Positions 24,001-35,715 are shown, counted from the stretch's first letter. The stretch is 64,000 bases of DNA from Sanderia malayensis (GCA_013076295.1 RQOL01000519.1:2408488-2472487), one strand, 5' to 3'. Program-made: numbers and translations. The notes: generated by a model from the sequence alone, not told the origin.

Positions 24001-27000
24001 TACTCCAGCCTATGTCCGTTCACTGTGTCTTTGACCTGACATTTGTCAAGGTATAGTCTCGCGACACTAGTGCAAACACATCTTATGTCTTGGCATGCTT
24101 AGCCATCACACGTCAGCATGTTTTTTATGCAGGTTAATGTCCAAGTACAATCTAGATTTTTTTGAAGTTTTCCGTAGTTTTCCGTCTGACACAATCATTT
24201 CAGCGCAAGACACTGATCAACCCAACCAACACCGATCAGGAATGAACGTTGATGTCAAATAGCAAGCAGATTTTATTCTCATCAGAGCTTTAAATTCGCC
24301 CACCGGGGAAAACTTGAAAACAGATGTTTCTGGTCATAAATCGCTGAGCAAAGCAGCAAATACTTGAACAACTGTTAGGAAATTTTTACGCGCTCTTCAG
24401 TGATTGGATGGAGAGAACGAACGAGGCTGTGTCTCGCAGTTTACCGGAGGCCAATTTTGTCATCTCGCGTCATGCTGAGGCGCTTCATCTTGGAGGGACG
24501 CTTCCTTGTTCCGTGAAATTTCAGCTTTTGGAAGGAAATGAAAGGAATTTGAAATTGGAAGGAAATAACAAACTATAATTTGAAGGAAATTTTATGGATA
24601 TTTTAGAAAATATAGGAAAATTGAGAAAATATAAGGGAAAGAAGGGAAGTTTGATAAATAATGGATAACAGTTTTCCATTTTTTGCGACCTTGGAAGAAA
24701 ATAAGAAGGAAATTTGAAAAATCGAAAAGAGCTGATGTGGACGACTGCAAATGTGAAATCTTGATCCTATTTTCATGCAGTCCGTTAAAACTTGTTGCAT
24801 CATTTTCTTCGCCGAGTCGCCGATGACAGTGGAACTGAGTTTCATTTTTCTTACAGTAAAACCCCTCATATAAGAACCAATAGATACCTTTACGGTGATA
24901 TTTCTGTCCACGACGATAGAAGAAACAATAGCTTTTTAACAATATGCCTGATGCAAAATTTGCAATTTAAAAATTAAAACCATTACATCTCTTCTTGAAT
25001 CTTACAATTGAGTTCTCATTTTTCAGTTCAGGTGAAAATAGGTTATGTATTTCCACCTTGGTTACTAAAGGCATTTATGGCAGTTCTTATGCGAGGCAGC
25101 ATGAGATTTTAATACCTTTTTGATACCTTGAGTGCCCTTTTGGTAACTAGTCTTTCAAAATAATTCTCTAACATCCTTGGTGCAAGACCATTTAAACATT
25201 TGGAAACTTCAATGGCACATCGATTGTCTCGATAAATCTCAATTCACTTTGAAATTTTGAGATTTTAATCAAAGTACAAGAATAAAATAGATTTCAGGAA
25301 TTGTTGTTCAAGTTTAGACAAATTGCTTAATGATTTATGGCACTAGAAGTGACGCACCATAAGACCGAAGTAACGCCGTATTTCTGGCATTTGGGCTCGA
25401 GGTTTGCTTGCATGTGTGTCGGTAGTGAACATGTGGAAAAGTGACAAAAGTTTGTTTTCTGGTAATTAATAGACCCACTCCCAATAAGGATCCTGCCAGG
25501 CAACAAGAGGAGAACAAGAATTTCCAGACACGAGCTCTACATGAGAAAGCTCATCCTAGAACAGGTTTTTTAAATCAAGCATCTATGATTACTGCTACCA
25601 GCAAGCATCCTCCACATTATAAGCGATAAACACTTTTTTTTAAATAATTTTATTTATTTTTTTTGAAATACCGTAAATCCTCGAATAAGCCCCCACCTTC
25701 GAATAAGCCCTCCCCTTGAATAGCCCCCATCCTGATAATCATTTGCAAGGATATTGAGACATTGAAGTTTTTTTGTGAATGTATTGCAAATAACAGCAAG
25801 TTTAAACCAATAACTTCATTGATTGGCTGCATCGTATAGCTTTTATTTTGCTTAACATCGGGGCTCTTTCGAGGATTTACGGTAATGTAATTTTTTTGCT
25901 GACATATTTGCCAATAAATGCTTTAATCTATATTCCTAACCGACCCTTGTTTTGCTTTGTGAGAGAGCTCAGATAAACTAAAAATCGTTTCATACTTATA
26001 AAGCTTCAACCTGGCTTTCAGGTCATTTGTGATGAAGCTCTTAGCACTGCGGTAGGCTTGCGAAATTGGCCGGAAAAGTTGATAATTGAAAAAAGCGCAT
26101 GGGTTTACGTTGCGCTGAAACGCTATTTTATAAGATTGGTCACAGTTGCATCTACTCCAAATGAGAAGCGGAATTTCCATAAAAGAAAAAAAGGCAAGGA
26201 ACACAGAAATTTTAATTTAAGAGTTGATTTTTAGAAAATGCACATGTATTCTAATGGGATTTGAAAAGGATCCTAGGGTGTTCACCACTGCGGGGGGGGG
26301 ACATTTCCAGGTAGTTACGCTGTTGAAAATTGCTTTGCCGACTTGATTCACTTTAGAGATTTTTACGTTCTCGTTTTTACGTTTAAATTTTAGAGACATG
26401 AACTTTAAAAGTATATGAAGGGGCAAAATTGACCCGTGCTAAAATATAACGCAGTTCAACTAAACTAATTTACAATGTACTTCGGGTGATCACGTGCAAA
26501 AGCACAATGTGTGTTGCTCACTCCAGAAGGCCATCACGTGCACAGCTTCTGATCACGTGCACAGTTTTCTGGCCATGGTACAAACACATTTGATTGGATA
26601 AAATCAAACATCTACTTAATAGTTTGTGCATATGCACACTCTTATATCCTTCACTATCGTATACCTATTTTTATAACCCATATGTGTACTTATTGTTCTG
26701 TTATCTTTTCGTTTCTGAGACCTGTGACTTATTATATTTCTTTGCATTTATGGTTCATTTTTTTTTTATTTTTAAGGTTGGCTGGTTACGTTGAAGCCAT
26801 AGCAATCAAGATGGGATTTGACGTACCGCCTCTGAGTACGAGGCAGGCCTCGATGTGGAAAACAAAATACAGCGCATACTTGGTAAGTATGTGTATGCAT
26901 GCACCACGCATGTTTTCAATGACACGGGAATCTTAATGTTCCCACCGACATCACCTCCTGGAAATGCGGGATTCCATATTGTTTATGCATTTGCTATTTA

Positions 27001-27198
27001 AGAACGCAGGGGGTAATGCAGTGCATTTCGGTATTTTAGGGTAGAGGAATTGGCATCACGATCGGTTGCATCATTGGAATGTTTCCATTGCTTTTTATTG
27101 ATGGTGCGGAGGAGACTGAAACTGCGAAGGAGTATTCAGACACTGAACTCAATAAGAATTTTGCTGAAAATGACTTGGATTCGGGTGATGCGAGATAA
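18034..27198 (+). CDS. TMEM65: TMEM65, mitochondrial inner-membrane protein
   Basis: Seven exons, all phase-consistent, encode 271 residues: 18034-18376, 19433-19474, 19731-19798, 20725-20779, 22123-22165, 26777-26882 and 27040-27198 (TAA). The N-terminus is basic and Ser-rich, fitting a mitochondrial targeting peptide. Diagnostic blocks are PSFKQLRL, SNAIPFIGFGFLDN, GMTLGISTMA, AVGNIISDLAGLG, GYVEAIA, GIGITIGCIIGMFPL, and an acidic tail. These contain three hydrophobic glycine-rich helices. Vertebrate TMEM65 is linked to mitochondrial ion transport and intercalated-disc organisation. The 42-base exon 2 was placed by phase and by QLR homology. Intron 5 (4.6 kb) hosts an opposite-strand receptor gene; introns 3 and 4 hold three MITEs. 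Confidence 0.94.
19823..20216. mobile_element. MITE with TA duplication (GGGACCTT termini)
   Basis: The termini GGGACCTT(C/T)AG(T)AGATC and AGTACGAAA...GAAGACGAA are inverted at both ends over about 45 bp with small gaps, flanked by TA. The inner sequence is non-coding. It lies in TMEM65 intron 3. Confidence 0.78.
20232..20640. mobile_element. MITE, CACGC-TTTTTTT family, copy 1
   Basis: The ends CACGCTTTTTTTATAAGGAA and its inverse (one base longer) are flanked by TA. The body is rich in AAGGAAC motifs. It is in TMEM65 intron 3. A second copy is at 27547-27979 in the opposite orientation. Confidence 0.82.
20841..21562. mobile_element. Degraded pogo/Tigger-like MITE carrying a nested element
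   Basis: Both flanks carry motifs of the CTATCTCGAAC type, left at 20866-20900 and right, inverted, at 21530-21560 ending in CTACTGTA. A similar composition recurs at 40980-41135. The middle is occupied by the inverted-repeat element at 21012-21529. The outer boundaries are approximate. Confidence 0.45.
21012..21529. mobile_element. Inverted-repeat MITE with AGGCCCCGTTTACACGG termini
   Basis: About 50 bp at each end are near-perfect inverted repeats (AGGCCCCGTTTACACGGTAC at 21012, inverse ending at 21529). The terminus resembles many hAT-type MITEs, but I see no clear 8-bp duplication. It lies in TMEM65 intron 4. Confidence 0.8.
22529..23842 (-). CDS. Intronless seven-helix receptor-like protein with mucin-like loop
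   Basis: A single exon of 437 residues nested antisense in TMEM65 intron 5. Hydrophobic segments lie near residues 30-55, 60-85, 108-130, 148-170, 172-190, 210-235 and 396-425. The order and basic intracellular loops (ERRTKW; QRKRKRYLVV) fit a rhodopsin-class GPCR. TM2 has Asn where Asp is usual, TM3 ends SYNLKS rather than DRY, TM6 has LTIPSY and TM7 has DCLVY rather than NPxxY. Between TM6 and TM7 is a loop of about 155 residues with 13 PK repeats (units such as TTIVPK and TTAAPK, 18 bp each), dense in Thr and suited to O-glycosylation. Family and ligand are not recognised. The coding DNA is more GC-rich than its surroundings. Confidence 0.78.
   Translation of the reverse strand: MLRKELFISTECHASNLMLRIAIGIGTNRQYLWFALAIATTSLNAWTLYTILRYFLRQSSRYIILASLFTANILAGSVVLPMLGLAGGRDMNILSFTTTHTYACILRHAKATTQLVSMLSILLLSYNLKSIVTSRHLINTTMERRTKWYVAVAVLWVTAALVSLVCAIYRVIFLVASIATTYIFFTVYRHNKRTVRCSGLAQRKRKRYLVVNRILISILLCNLVLTIPSYVAHVLAMNTSMKSPIATTVLKMTTLPKTTIVPKTTAAPKATIVPKTTPAPKMTTVPKTTAAPKTTIVPKTTATPKTTIVPKTTTVPKTTAAPKTTTVPKTMTDRERTTMDQTVTGKHQTTKETDKIATQIDLTARQTVETTKETEQTMDTMNQLTEEEDQPTTKIDSFVQIAVTFPFFRSLVDCLVYTMVQVRVRRRMLRMITDRLF
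22845..23095. repeat. 18-bp coding minisatellite
   Basis: Direct repeats of GTCGTTTTCGGA-type units (plus-strand view), about 13 copies, with a 36-bp higher-order alternation. They encode the XXPKTT repeats of the receptor loop. All frames stay open across it, so plus-strand ORFs here are shadows. Confidence 0.9.
25669..25884. mobile_element. Short MITE, TACCGTAAATCCTCGAA termini
   Basis: Inverted termini TACCGTAAATCCTCGAATAA and TTCGAGGATTTACGGTA enclose 216 bp of AT-rich, non-coding sequence. It is in TMEM65 intron 5. Confidence 0.82.
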
Positions 27199-28396
27199 TT
27201 TCAATTTTATTAGTTTTATATTATTATAATTTTGTGCTGACTGTTGGGTGGAAACAAAAACCTTTATTTATTGCATAATACGCCCAGTAACTACAGCAAT
27301 GCGGACCTTGTCCCAGCAAAATCCAAAGGAAATTGTCAGACGCTGTTTTGTCGGGGAGAAAAAGTTAAGATTTGTCTCCGATGGAGGTTATTACACATGT
27401 ATATTTCAATTTTCAAATGCAGATGTTATATACGCTTGCGTCATAACCGCATTCACTGAGTAATTCAAGAGCCAAACCTCAAAATTTCTTAACTTTCACT
27501 GTTTTATGACAGAGGTATCGTGTGCTTTCACATTTCCTGTTACATACTTTTTTATAAGGAACCTAGCTCAGGCCCTAGTTCTTTAAGTTTCTATTTTGAG
27601 ACCTCTTTTGACCACTTTGTAGTTCTAAAAGTTCCTTAATAGTTCCTTAATTTTAAGTTCGCATTTAGTGGACAATAATTAATACAGACGCAAGAAAAGC
27701 ATTCAAATTCAATGTTTTGCTATAAACTTGTGAAAAGATAACAGGTTAAAGCATGAAGAAAGAAGCTTCATATAATGTAATATAAGTAATGATAATAGTC
27801 ATTAAAGAAGTTAAATCAATGGAACCGGCTTCCTAATTGTAAATTGTGCGTAAATATAAATATATTCAAAATTAAAAAGTTCCTTAGTGATTTGGCCTTT
27901 AGTAGTAAAAGTTCCTTAAGTTTTTTTACCTTCTGCATGTAGGTTCCTTATAAACTTGTTCCTTATCAAAAGAATCGTGTATTGCACAAGAAGTAAAAAA
28001 TGCAGTTGCATAGCTAAATGATAACTATCTATATTAATGAGAGCTTATATTACGTATTTCTAGAAGGAATTATAATTCTTAAATTGTGCATCTTGTGCCA
28101 TTACAATGAAATAATGTCTGACTTTCAGAATGTTTTTTCTTCTTTTTAACAAGATGCGTTCACTTGACAATTTATGAAATTTTGAGAATATATGCTTCTT
28201 TCAAAGAAATTCGCCATTGAAACTTATTTCATGTCTGGTTGAGAATGTGCAAGCCATATACCTTTCTATGAACCATCTCCCCATTCGAACAATTTTGCCC
28301 CCTTCATATGTTCAAGGGTTTCCTGGGTTGTGCTGTGCTTTTTTCATGCACGTGATAAAAGTTTAAAGTACAAATTATAATTATCCCAATAACGTA
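27199..28396. other. Intergenic gap TMEM65/P450
   Basis: Contains the TMEM65 3' UTR, MITE copy 2 (27547-27979) and the P450 upstream region. No other gene was found. Confidence 0.6.
27547..27979. mobile_element. MITE, CACGC-TTTTTTT family, copy 2 (inverted)
   Basis: Reverse-complement relative of 20232-20640, matching along most of its length (blocks around TTGAGACCTCTTTTGACCAC, ATTCAATGTTTTGCTATAA, GGCCTTTAGTAGTAAAAG). The ends are more eroded, with TA on both sides. Confidence 0.78.
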
Positions 28397-31300
28397 ATGA
28401 GTGCAAAGCAACCACGAGAGGAGGGTGATGAAATTAAATTAAGTGGAAGTATGGCAGGGAAATTTTTTGACTTTCTCTTTCACGTCCAACAAGACATTTT
28501 TTCACTGGCTAACATAGATCAAACCACTGCACGAAATGTCATTATTCCAATATGTCTCCTAGCTTCTGTTTACTGGTAAGTATTCTAACTTGAATAAGCC
28601 CAGTCTTGCTTTTAATGTTCCGAAATGGAAGCATTTAGGCCTTTCTGATTTTATTGTCAAACACCCGTGGGTTTTTTCGTTTCAGGATATTCATACATCC
28701 GTATCTTATTTTCAAACGCTATGGAATTCCTACTGCTACACCAATTGTCCCTCCTCTTGGAAACCTGCTTGAATTAGTCAAGGTAAATAAACTAAATTTT
28801 CTGTCGTCTTTGCTTGTACAAATCAGAATTGAATACCAACCATACCACTTAATCCGAAGGTCACGCAACGCAAGCTTCCCCGCGGCGAACAGGGGGCCAT
28901 TTATTATGATCATTATTTCATTTAAAGATGCAGGTACTGGGGTATCAGAGGCGCCATGGCCCTCCACATTTTGGCAAAATTCCCCTTTCTAATAATTGAA
29001 CTATGGCTATGCAAAGGTTCCCTTTTGCATATCATTTTGCATATCTTTTTTGAACTGCCCCTTCTCCAATTTTTAGTTGCTTCTCACACGACCCTGATTT
29101 TGCCTTCTTCCTTCCCCTGTCCGGTTTTATTAATGTTTTGTTTCCTTGTTCCATTTTTGCAGGGGTCAATTAAGATGCACCAAAGATGCATCAAGAAGTA
29201 TGGAAAGATATATGGGTGAGATTTGGTTATCATTATGATTATATTTCCACAGTGTTTTCTGGTTAATTTTCTGGCAATTACAACCTTCAAGGGATCTAAT
29301 GATATCTAATGATGTACTTTCAGTTATTGAAAATTTCAGCCTAGGAGTGCTAATCAAGGTTCTTGAGAGGCTCTTTGAGTTAACGAATATCAGAGCTTGA
29401 ATTATTAGCGGAGGGGTGTGAGGTATCTCACACCCCTCCTCAATTGTATGCAGAGTAAGCCATTGTATTCTTGTGATAAACAATTGAACAGTAGAGAATT
29501 TTCCAAAGAGAACAATAGAAGCTGACACAAATAATTCATGTAAAGGTCATACTAATACCTTAAGGGATTATGATTTCATTCAGTCATTGTTATTACAATG
29601 ATTATTGTTCTTCGATCTTTCCATTGCAGCATTTTCATTGGAAGACGACCGTCAGTGATAATTTCAGATTCCAAAATGCTGGAACAGCTTTTTGTGAAGG
29701 CCTTTGGAAACTTCCACGATAGACCTGTATGTATAGATTCCCTCTTTGCCTTCTCAACTGTTTCTTTTTAAACTCTTGCATGCTAAAGCCTACAGTGCAG
29801 TTCTGATATAAACAATCTTTAAGAGGAACCACAAAATTCCATTCATATTAGAGTTTCCGTACACAAAGGGGTTATTCTACGATGAACCAGTCTGGGGACC
29901 AACTGTTTGATTTACTAAACCAGAAAGTCTGTCATATATAAGGACACAGGGGGCTTGTTACCTTAGCTGCAAATTTTGCAGAAGGAACTTAGCTGAAAAT
30001 GCTTTGTTGTTTTCCATGCCCTTCTAAGCCATGACCTTTCTACTTCCAGAATCTACTATTTTGCTGAAGAGAGTACTCTTTTTATAACTATATGGGTCTT
30101 TAAATTTTCCTTTTCCTTTTTGGATTCACCCCTCCTCCAATCCTTCTCATGAAAGTGCCACTAGATTTAAGATTCCCTGGGTATATTAGGGCCCAAGGGA
30201 TCCAAATTACGAAATTCAATTTTCAGTAAGTTTATTTATTTTTGAGTTATGAAATTCAACTTTTCACAGCAATTGCTTCAAGTTAGATCAAGTTATGAAC
30301 AGTTTACTGTTTCCTTAAAGCGTAGCACCCTTCTTATATTGCCATAGTGACACTTGTCCCCTTCAGTCCATGCTAATGTTATTTTGTTAACTTTCAAGGG
30401 TGTCTTTAAGGTCATTGTGTTGCTATTTTTTGACCAGCTCGGAATTAAAGTTTGAGCATTATTGACCTGAATTTGTTCATTTGATTTCTGTAGTCATTTC
30501 TTGGCAAACAGCGCTCACCAATGCACCTTGGAATGGTAATCGTTCAATACAGTGATTGGAGACGAATTCGATTGACTGTCAATCCAACATTTACAGCAGG
30601 AAAAATAAAACAGGTACATTACAGGTTTTTCACCCCTCACTCTTCATCCATTTATCCAAATAGGATATTAGTTTTTTTTTATAAGAAACCACTTTATAAG
30701 AAACTTACTAGTAAAATTTGTGCTAAATTACAATAGATCCTTTTGTTCTATTGTTTCCTTAACAATAGAAAACAATAGAAAATTTAAGAAACCTTTACTA
30801 GTACGGCTTGAGCAACCTCCATGCAGTGAGCATAGGAAGATAGAAACTCTGACACTTTGCTATAAAATTTCCATTGAAATAGAATCAGTTGGAGGGGGGG
30901 GGGGTTGTTATGAGGGAGACTTGACCACAAAAAGAGACGAGTTGATCTGTGGGGTGGTCAGTCTGTGGGCATGTGGAATCCCCTCCAAATCATTATGTAG
31001 TGTGCCAGTCATTGGATGCTTTTTGCTACACTGAGCCGTTAACTAATGACTGATTATGGTTTATTTTAGATGATGCCGTTGATGAAAGAATCAATGGAGA
31101 CCCTTGTTTCGATTATGGGAGAGAAGTCAAAGAAAAACGAGTCCATTGATATGTCGAAGTAATTAATCCATTTATTCTTTTATCGCATAAATGTAGTCGA
31201 TAGAGCGGACAACTGCTTCATTGTAGATAGGTTTCTACTAAAAGGATAGAAGCATAGAGTTTCCACTGTATATGGCGAAGTATTGCTGACCTCTTTCAAT

Positions 31301-34300
31301 GTTTTGTATATAAGGACGGCCAGATGTAGTGATATGCAATTTAGACATGTTACTGTTATTGAATGTTGCAGGTTGTACGGATCACTGACAATGGAGGTCA
31401 TTCTCTGTATTGCGTTTGGTCTCAAAAGCGATTTTCAAACCAAAAGGAACGAGAGGCTGTTGCAAGAGGCCCTCAAATGGTTCTCGGTTGACCGGAGAGT
31501 ATTATTCGTAGGTGAGCCAAAGCCATGAGCCAAAGCCAGGATTTATGTGTAGCTACGACGTTCCTCCTCCCTCTTCATCTGAATTTTACTTGTTTTGTGT
31601 AGGTTTGAACCTCTGGATGCGTTGACTACTGTTCAATTCAAGTTTTGTTTTGAACACAGAGGCGTAGGACCGTATCAAAGAGCGGATTGTTGGGGGCACC
31701 ACGAGAAAAGGGGTCACATGTTTAATTGAAAGAGGGGCAATTTTTATCCATAAAAGGGCATGTTTCATGCTTTGAACATAGTCAATAGAAAAAACTAGTT
31801 TTTTCTGTTGACTATGCTTTGAAGAAGGGTATAGGACGCTTGCCCCCTGGCTCCCATGCCATTTGTGGAACATACAGTCAACTATCTCAACGCCGACGTT
31901 CACATGAGCTGAGTCGACTGTATATCTGTCTTCCTCCTGATTTTGATTTTCCGCAGACGTATGTTTGGGATTTGAGCTTGGAACACTCTATCTCTAAGCT
32001 CAAACTCTATGTTCCAACTGTTCCCATCTGCCATTCGCTGGTGTTCACCGGTAATCGTATGCGCATGCACAACATAATTAACCCTACACTGTGGATAATG
32101 ATAATTTCAATTTTTTCAGACATGCTGCCGTTGCCTCTGCTTATTAAACACCATTTAAAGGAGCTGTTCTCGCCTGATCCGGCCTACCTTGTCAACATAA
32201 TCAAACCAGTTGTGGAAGAGAGAAAGAAAGCTCCTTCTGCCGTAAGATATCCTCAAATAGTCTTGCTGTGCACAATAAATAATGCTACATGCATTCCTCA
32301 AATAGTTTTGCTGTGCATAATCACATGCATTAAAAACATTGAGTAGATTCTTCATGCTTGCAAACACCTTCCTACAGTGAACACCTAAGTAATAGCAGAA
32401 TGCAGTCGAGCTTCTGAAAAATTAGCTTTGTACACTATACCCGTGCTATGAGAGTTTCCACTCGGTGTTGGTTGATAAGAATGAAACCGTTACTTTCTGG
32501 AGACCAAATCGATTCTCCTTTGCAGATAGTTGTCCACTGTAGGAATGCGTTTCTTGATGGAGTCCAATGCAGTCTTTGAACAAGTCGTGTCCCAAACATA
32601 TTTGTACATTTTTGGGACAGTATATTTTCAGCAAACTAGTAACAATCTCACACCAGATTAATCCATCTCAGTCTCTCTCTCTCTCTCTGGAGCGCTCTTG
32701 TCACTGGTACATCGCGCGGCGAACCGAGACCTGCCAATGTAGTCTGTTTTTAGCATTTCGTTCATGTGTAGCAATACTATATCTACCACCACCGTGATCT
32801 ATTCTATCCGCCACCTTTTCTGAATTGCGTTTTACAAATTTTAGCCATGTTGGTTTCTGACCACCTCTAGCCCTTTTTAACTGGTCTTTCTGCTTCTCTG
32901 AGTGCTTTCTTTGCTGGAGTACCTTCAGGAAGTCTAAGTAGATGCCTGATAGATCCATGATCTCAGTCGTGGATCATGGATTAAAAGATTATGTTTTGTT
33001 TCCAGAGGAAGGATTTCTTGCAGTTGTTGTTGACGGAGAACAAAGATGGCGGCAAACTGAAGCTGTCTGATGATGAGATATACGCCCAAGTGATCACGTT
33101 CCTGCTTGCTGGATACGAAACGACGAGTGCCATGTTGTCTTTTACAACGTACCTGTTAGCACTGCATCCTAAAGTGCAACAGCGTTTGTACGAAGAAGTC
33201 GCCGAGAAGTTTGACAAAGATGATGTAAGTTGTTGTGAACGATGTATACAGCGCTGCTTTTGAATATACATACAGCCAACTCTGTCTAATTCGAACACCC
33301 TGGGGAAGCGTGAAAATGTTACAATTACAAAAAGTTCGAATTATAGAGGTTTGTTTTATAAGAATTGGTTTATTAGTGATCCTTGAAGGGATCACTAATC
33401 AACCAGTTAAACGAGTTCGAACAATGCAGATTTGACTGTATATCATGCAGAAAGGTGCCACTCTCGCACACGTTCATCTAATAACGCACCAGCGCCAGAG
33501 ATTTCACTATTGGCTCTCTACTTCAAGGGTATCGTAAGAAAGTCAGAGTTAGAAATTAAAAAGGTTTATGAAATTTCAAGACGAATAAAGATCTACTTTT
33601 TTAACGTTTTCAAGGTTGAAGTGTACGCCTGTTTCAAACACGCCACCGTGATGATCACTACTTGGATTTTATTTATAGTTTGATTTCTCTCATCCATTCT
33701 AGGATTATAGCTCTGTTTATGAAGATATTCAAAAGCTGGAATACATGGACCAAGTTGTCAACGAGTCCTTGCGAATGTACCCACCGGCATATCAGTAAGT
33801 ACCTCCCACTTTTTTATCACCGGCGTATCAGTAAGTACCTCCCACTTTTTTATCGAAAATAGTGACTCTTGCCTTTGGTTTTTTGATGAAGGGGTCTCTT
33901 CTCTTTTCCGCCTGTTGTATACCAAGCTAAATGTAGCTTGTATTTCCCATCCCTAACCATATGTGGGTTTGAACCAATAAAGGCGTGGCCCCCAGAGGAT
34001 AGAATCTGGTGCTATTCTTCTGAGGTTGGTAAATGGGTACCCAGAATACCTAGAGGCAAGGGCTTATACCAAATGGACCGTCATTGAGTTTGTACAGCTA
34101 TCATAGTCGAAATGGTTATCCAGTATAAATATTCCTACTAAATTTTTTTAACTCTGTTAGCTTTTGACTCTTTCTTTAACTCTTTGGATTTCTCTGTCTA
34201 ATGTGTAGCATAACGCTAACATATGTGATTGTCAGGGTGCAAACCTAATTCTGTGTTCTGTGTGCGTTTATCTTTGCTAGAACTGCCCGGATAGTTGAAA

Positions 34301-35715
34301 ATGAATGCGAGATCGGTGGATACCACATCCCGAAAGGCATAGTCGCTTCCGTTCCCATCTATTGCATTCACCATTCTGAAGATAATTGGAAGGATCATGA
34401 CAAGTTCGACCCCGAAAGGTAGCTAGTATGGCTAAATATTTAATTGTCAGGTGGCGTGTGTTTTCTGCCTGCGTGTATGAATGTTTTCTTGTGTCTTTAT
34501 TTTACATTAATGTGAAAAAATGTCTATCCCGATATTTACAAATATACGATTTTATGCAGGCTAATGGATTGCAATGTTGCTGAATTGTTTTTTTGGGGGG
34601 GGGAGATGGAGGGTATTGTACCTCTGTGTATATGTTTACTTTTACAGACTTTATGGGTGGATGAAGGGTTGTCTGGCTCGATTGATAGATGCATAGATCG
34701 ATTGATTCAAACGATGAATGCAGCTTGGGTCGGATCGTTGGATTATGTTGTATAAGATTTGAATGGACTGATGGATTAATGAGTTCGTAGATTGATCGAT
34801 GGATAGATCGATAGATGGATAGATCGATTGATTCAAGCGATGAATGCAGCTGAGTTGGATTATGTTGTATAAGATTATTAGATAAGTAGATTGATAGATT
34901 GATAAATTGATAGATTGGTACATTGGATTGGTAGATTTATAGATTTATAGATTGATAGATTTGTTCGAATTTGCTGGAAAGACGACAGAAGTAATTAGTT
35001 GTAGCTAATTGATTTATATTTGCTACCTGGTGACTTTTATGCTTTTTCCTTTGCAGATTCAATTCTGAAAACAAGGCAAAGATCAATCCATTGCACTTTC
35101 TCCCGTTCGGCTATGGACCAAGAAATTGTGTCGGCATGCGTTTTGCATTGGTTGAAGCGAAGCTTGCGCTGGCATCGATGTTGAAGAAGTTCAAGTTTGT
35201 CAAGACACCGGATACCGAGGTAAATACAGTTCACTTCTCTCCTATTGCATTTAGCTCTAACCGCACATGCCAAAGTCATTGCACATGCTCAGTTCGATTT
35301 CCGAATCAAAATACCTGATTACGCATGCGTTACATTCTGCTGGTAATCACGAAACAACTTTACTATATTTAAACTAATTTAAGCCATTCTAAAGGCGTAT
35401 AACTTTTGTTTACCAAGCATATAAGGCATAGTTTGCATAGATGCATGCCCGTAGACAACCAGCTTGGGGCTCATGATTGCAATTTATCATAGTAAAAATT
35501 TGCAATGCTGAGGGGTTTTGGACTATGTCAGGCCTCTGTTCTCAAACCCTCCCCCCCCCATATCACCCCGCCCCCTCCATTGACCATAGCTCATCGTGTT
35601 TAAGTTTTACACGTGTTCTGTTTAACCTTTACTCCAGGTACCTTTGACTTTGACTTACGGCATAACAATGTTTCCAACCAATGGTATCAAAGTTGGAATT
35701 CTTCCAAGACATTGA
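28397..35715 (+). CDS. Cytochrome P450, CYP3-clan (CYP3A/CYP5-like)
   Basis: Thirteen phase-consistent exons, 528 residues: 28397-28575, 28686-28782, 29163-29215, 29630-29726, 30494-30613, 31070-31158, 31372-31511, 32120-32241, 33006-33224, 33703-33794, 34281-34418, 35057-35219 and 35638-35715 (TGA). An N-terminal hydrophobic anchor near residues 45-65 ([13 protein letters not shown]) and a Pro-rich hinge (PIVPPLGN) fit ER insertion. The I-helix is AGYETTS, the K-helix is ESLRMYPP, and the haem loop is [10 protein letters not shown] with the ligand Cys. The pattern of exons and motifs is that of the CYP3 clan, which includes drug/steroid oxidases and thromboxane synthase. The substrate cannot be read from sequence. 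It is slightly longer than typical (about 500). Confidence 0.95.
33273..33438. mobile_element. Pogo-like MITE, copy A
   Basis: Starts CAGCCAACTCTGTCTAATTC and ends with an inverted TTCGAACAATGCAGATTTGACTG-type terminus, flanked by TA. It is homologous, in opposite orientation, to 62721-62905. It lies in P450 intron 9. Confidence 0.78.
33782..33853. repeat. 36-bp tandem duplication of a P450 splice donor
   Basis: Two copies, 33782-33817 and 33818-33853, differing by one base (CATATC/CGTATC). Each contains the last 13 bases of exon 10 and the donor CA|GTAAGTACC. The donors are at 33795 and 33831. Confidence 0.92.
34640..34965. repeat. GATA/GATT-rich simple repeat with a duplicated segment
   Basis: Irregular GATAGATT repeats in P450 intron 11. 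A segment starting GATCGATTGATTCAA near 34697 recurs near 34822, including GATTATGTTGTATAAGATT, so part of it is a ~126-bp tandem duplication. Overlapping ORFs are artefacts. Confidence 0.8.

Noticed and set aside
24526..24760. GGAAGGAAAT-rich stretch as a gene on the minus strand
   Set aside because: Low-complexity purine-rich DNA in a TMEM65 intron; overlapping frames lack support.
24853..25098. MITE with CAGTAAAACCCC end
   Set aside because: The left end matches 37800, but the right side lacks a matching terminus, so boundaries cannot be given.
34651..34923. Ile/Tyr/Ser/Gln-rich ORF on the minus strand
   Set aside because: Translation of a GATA-type simple repeat.
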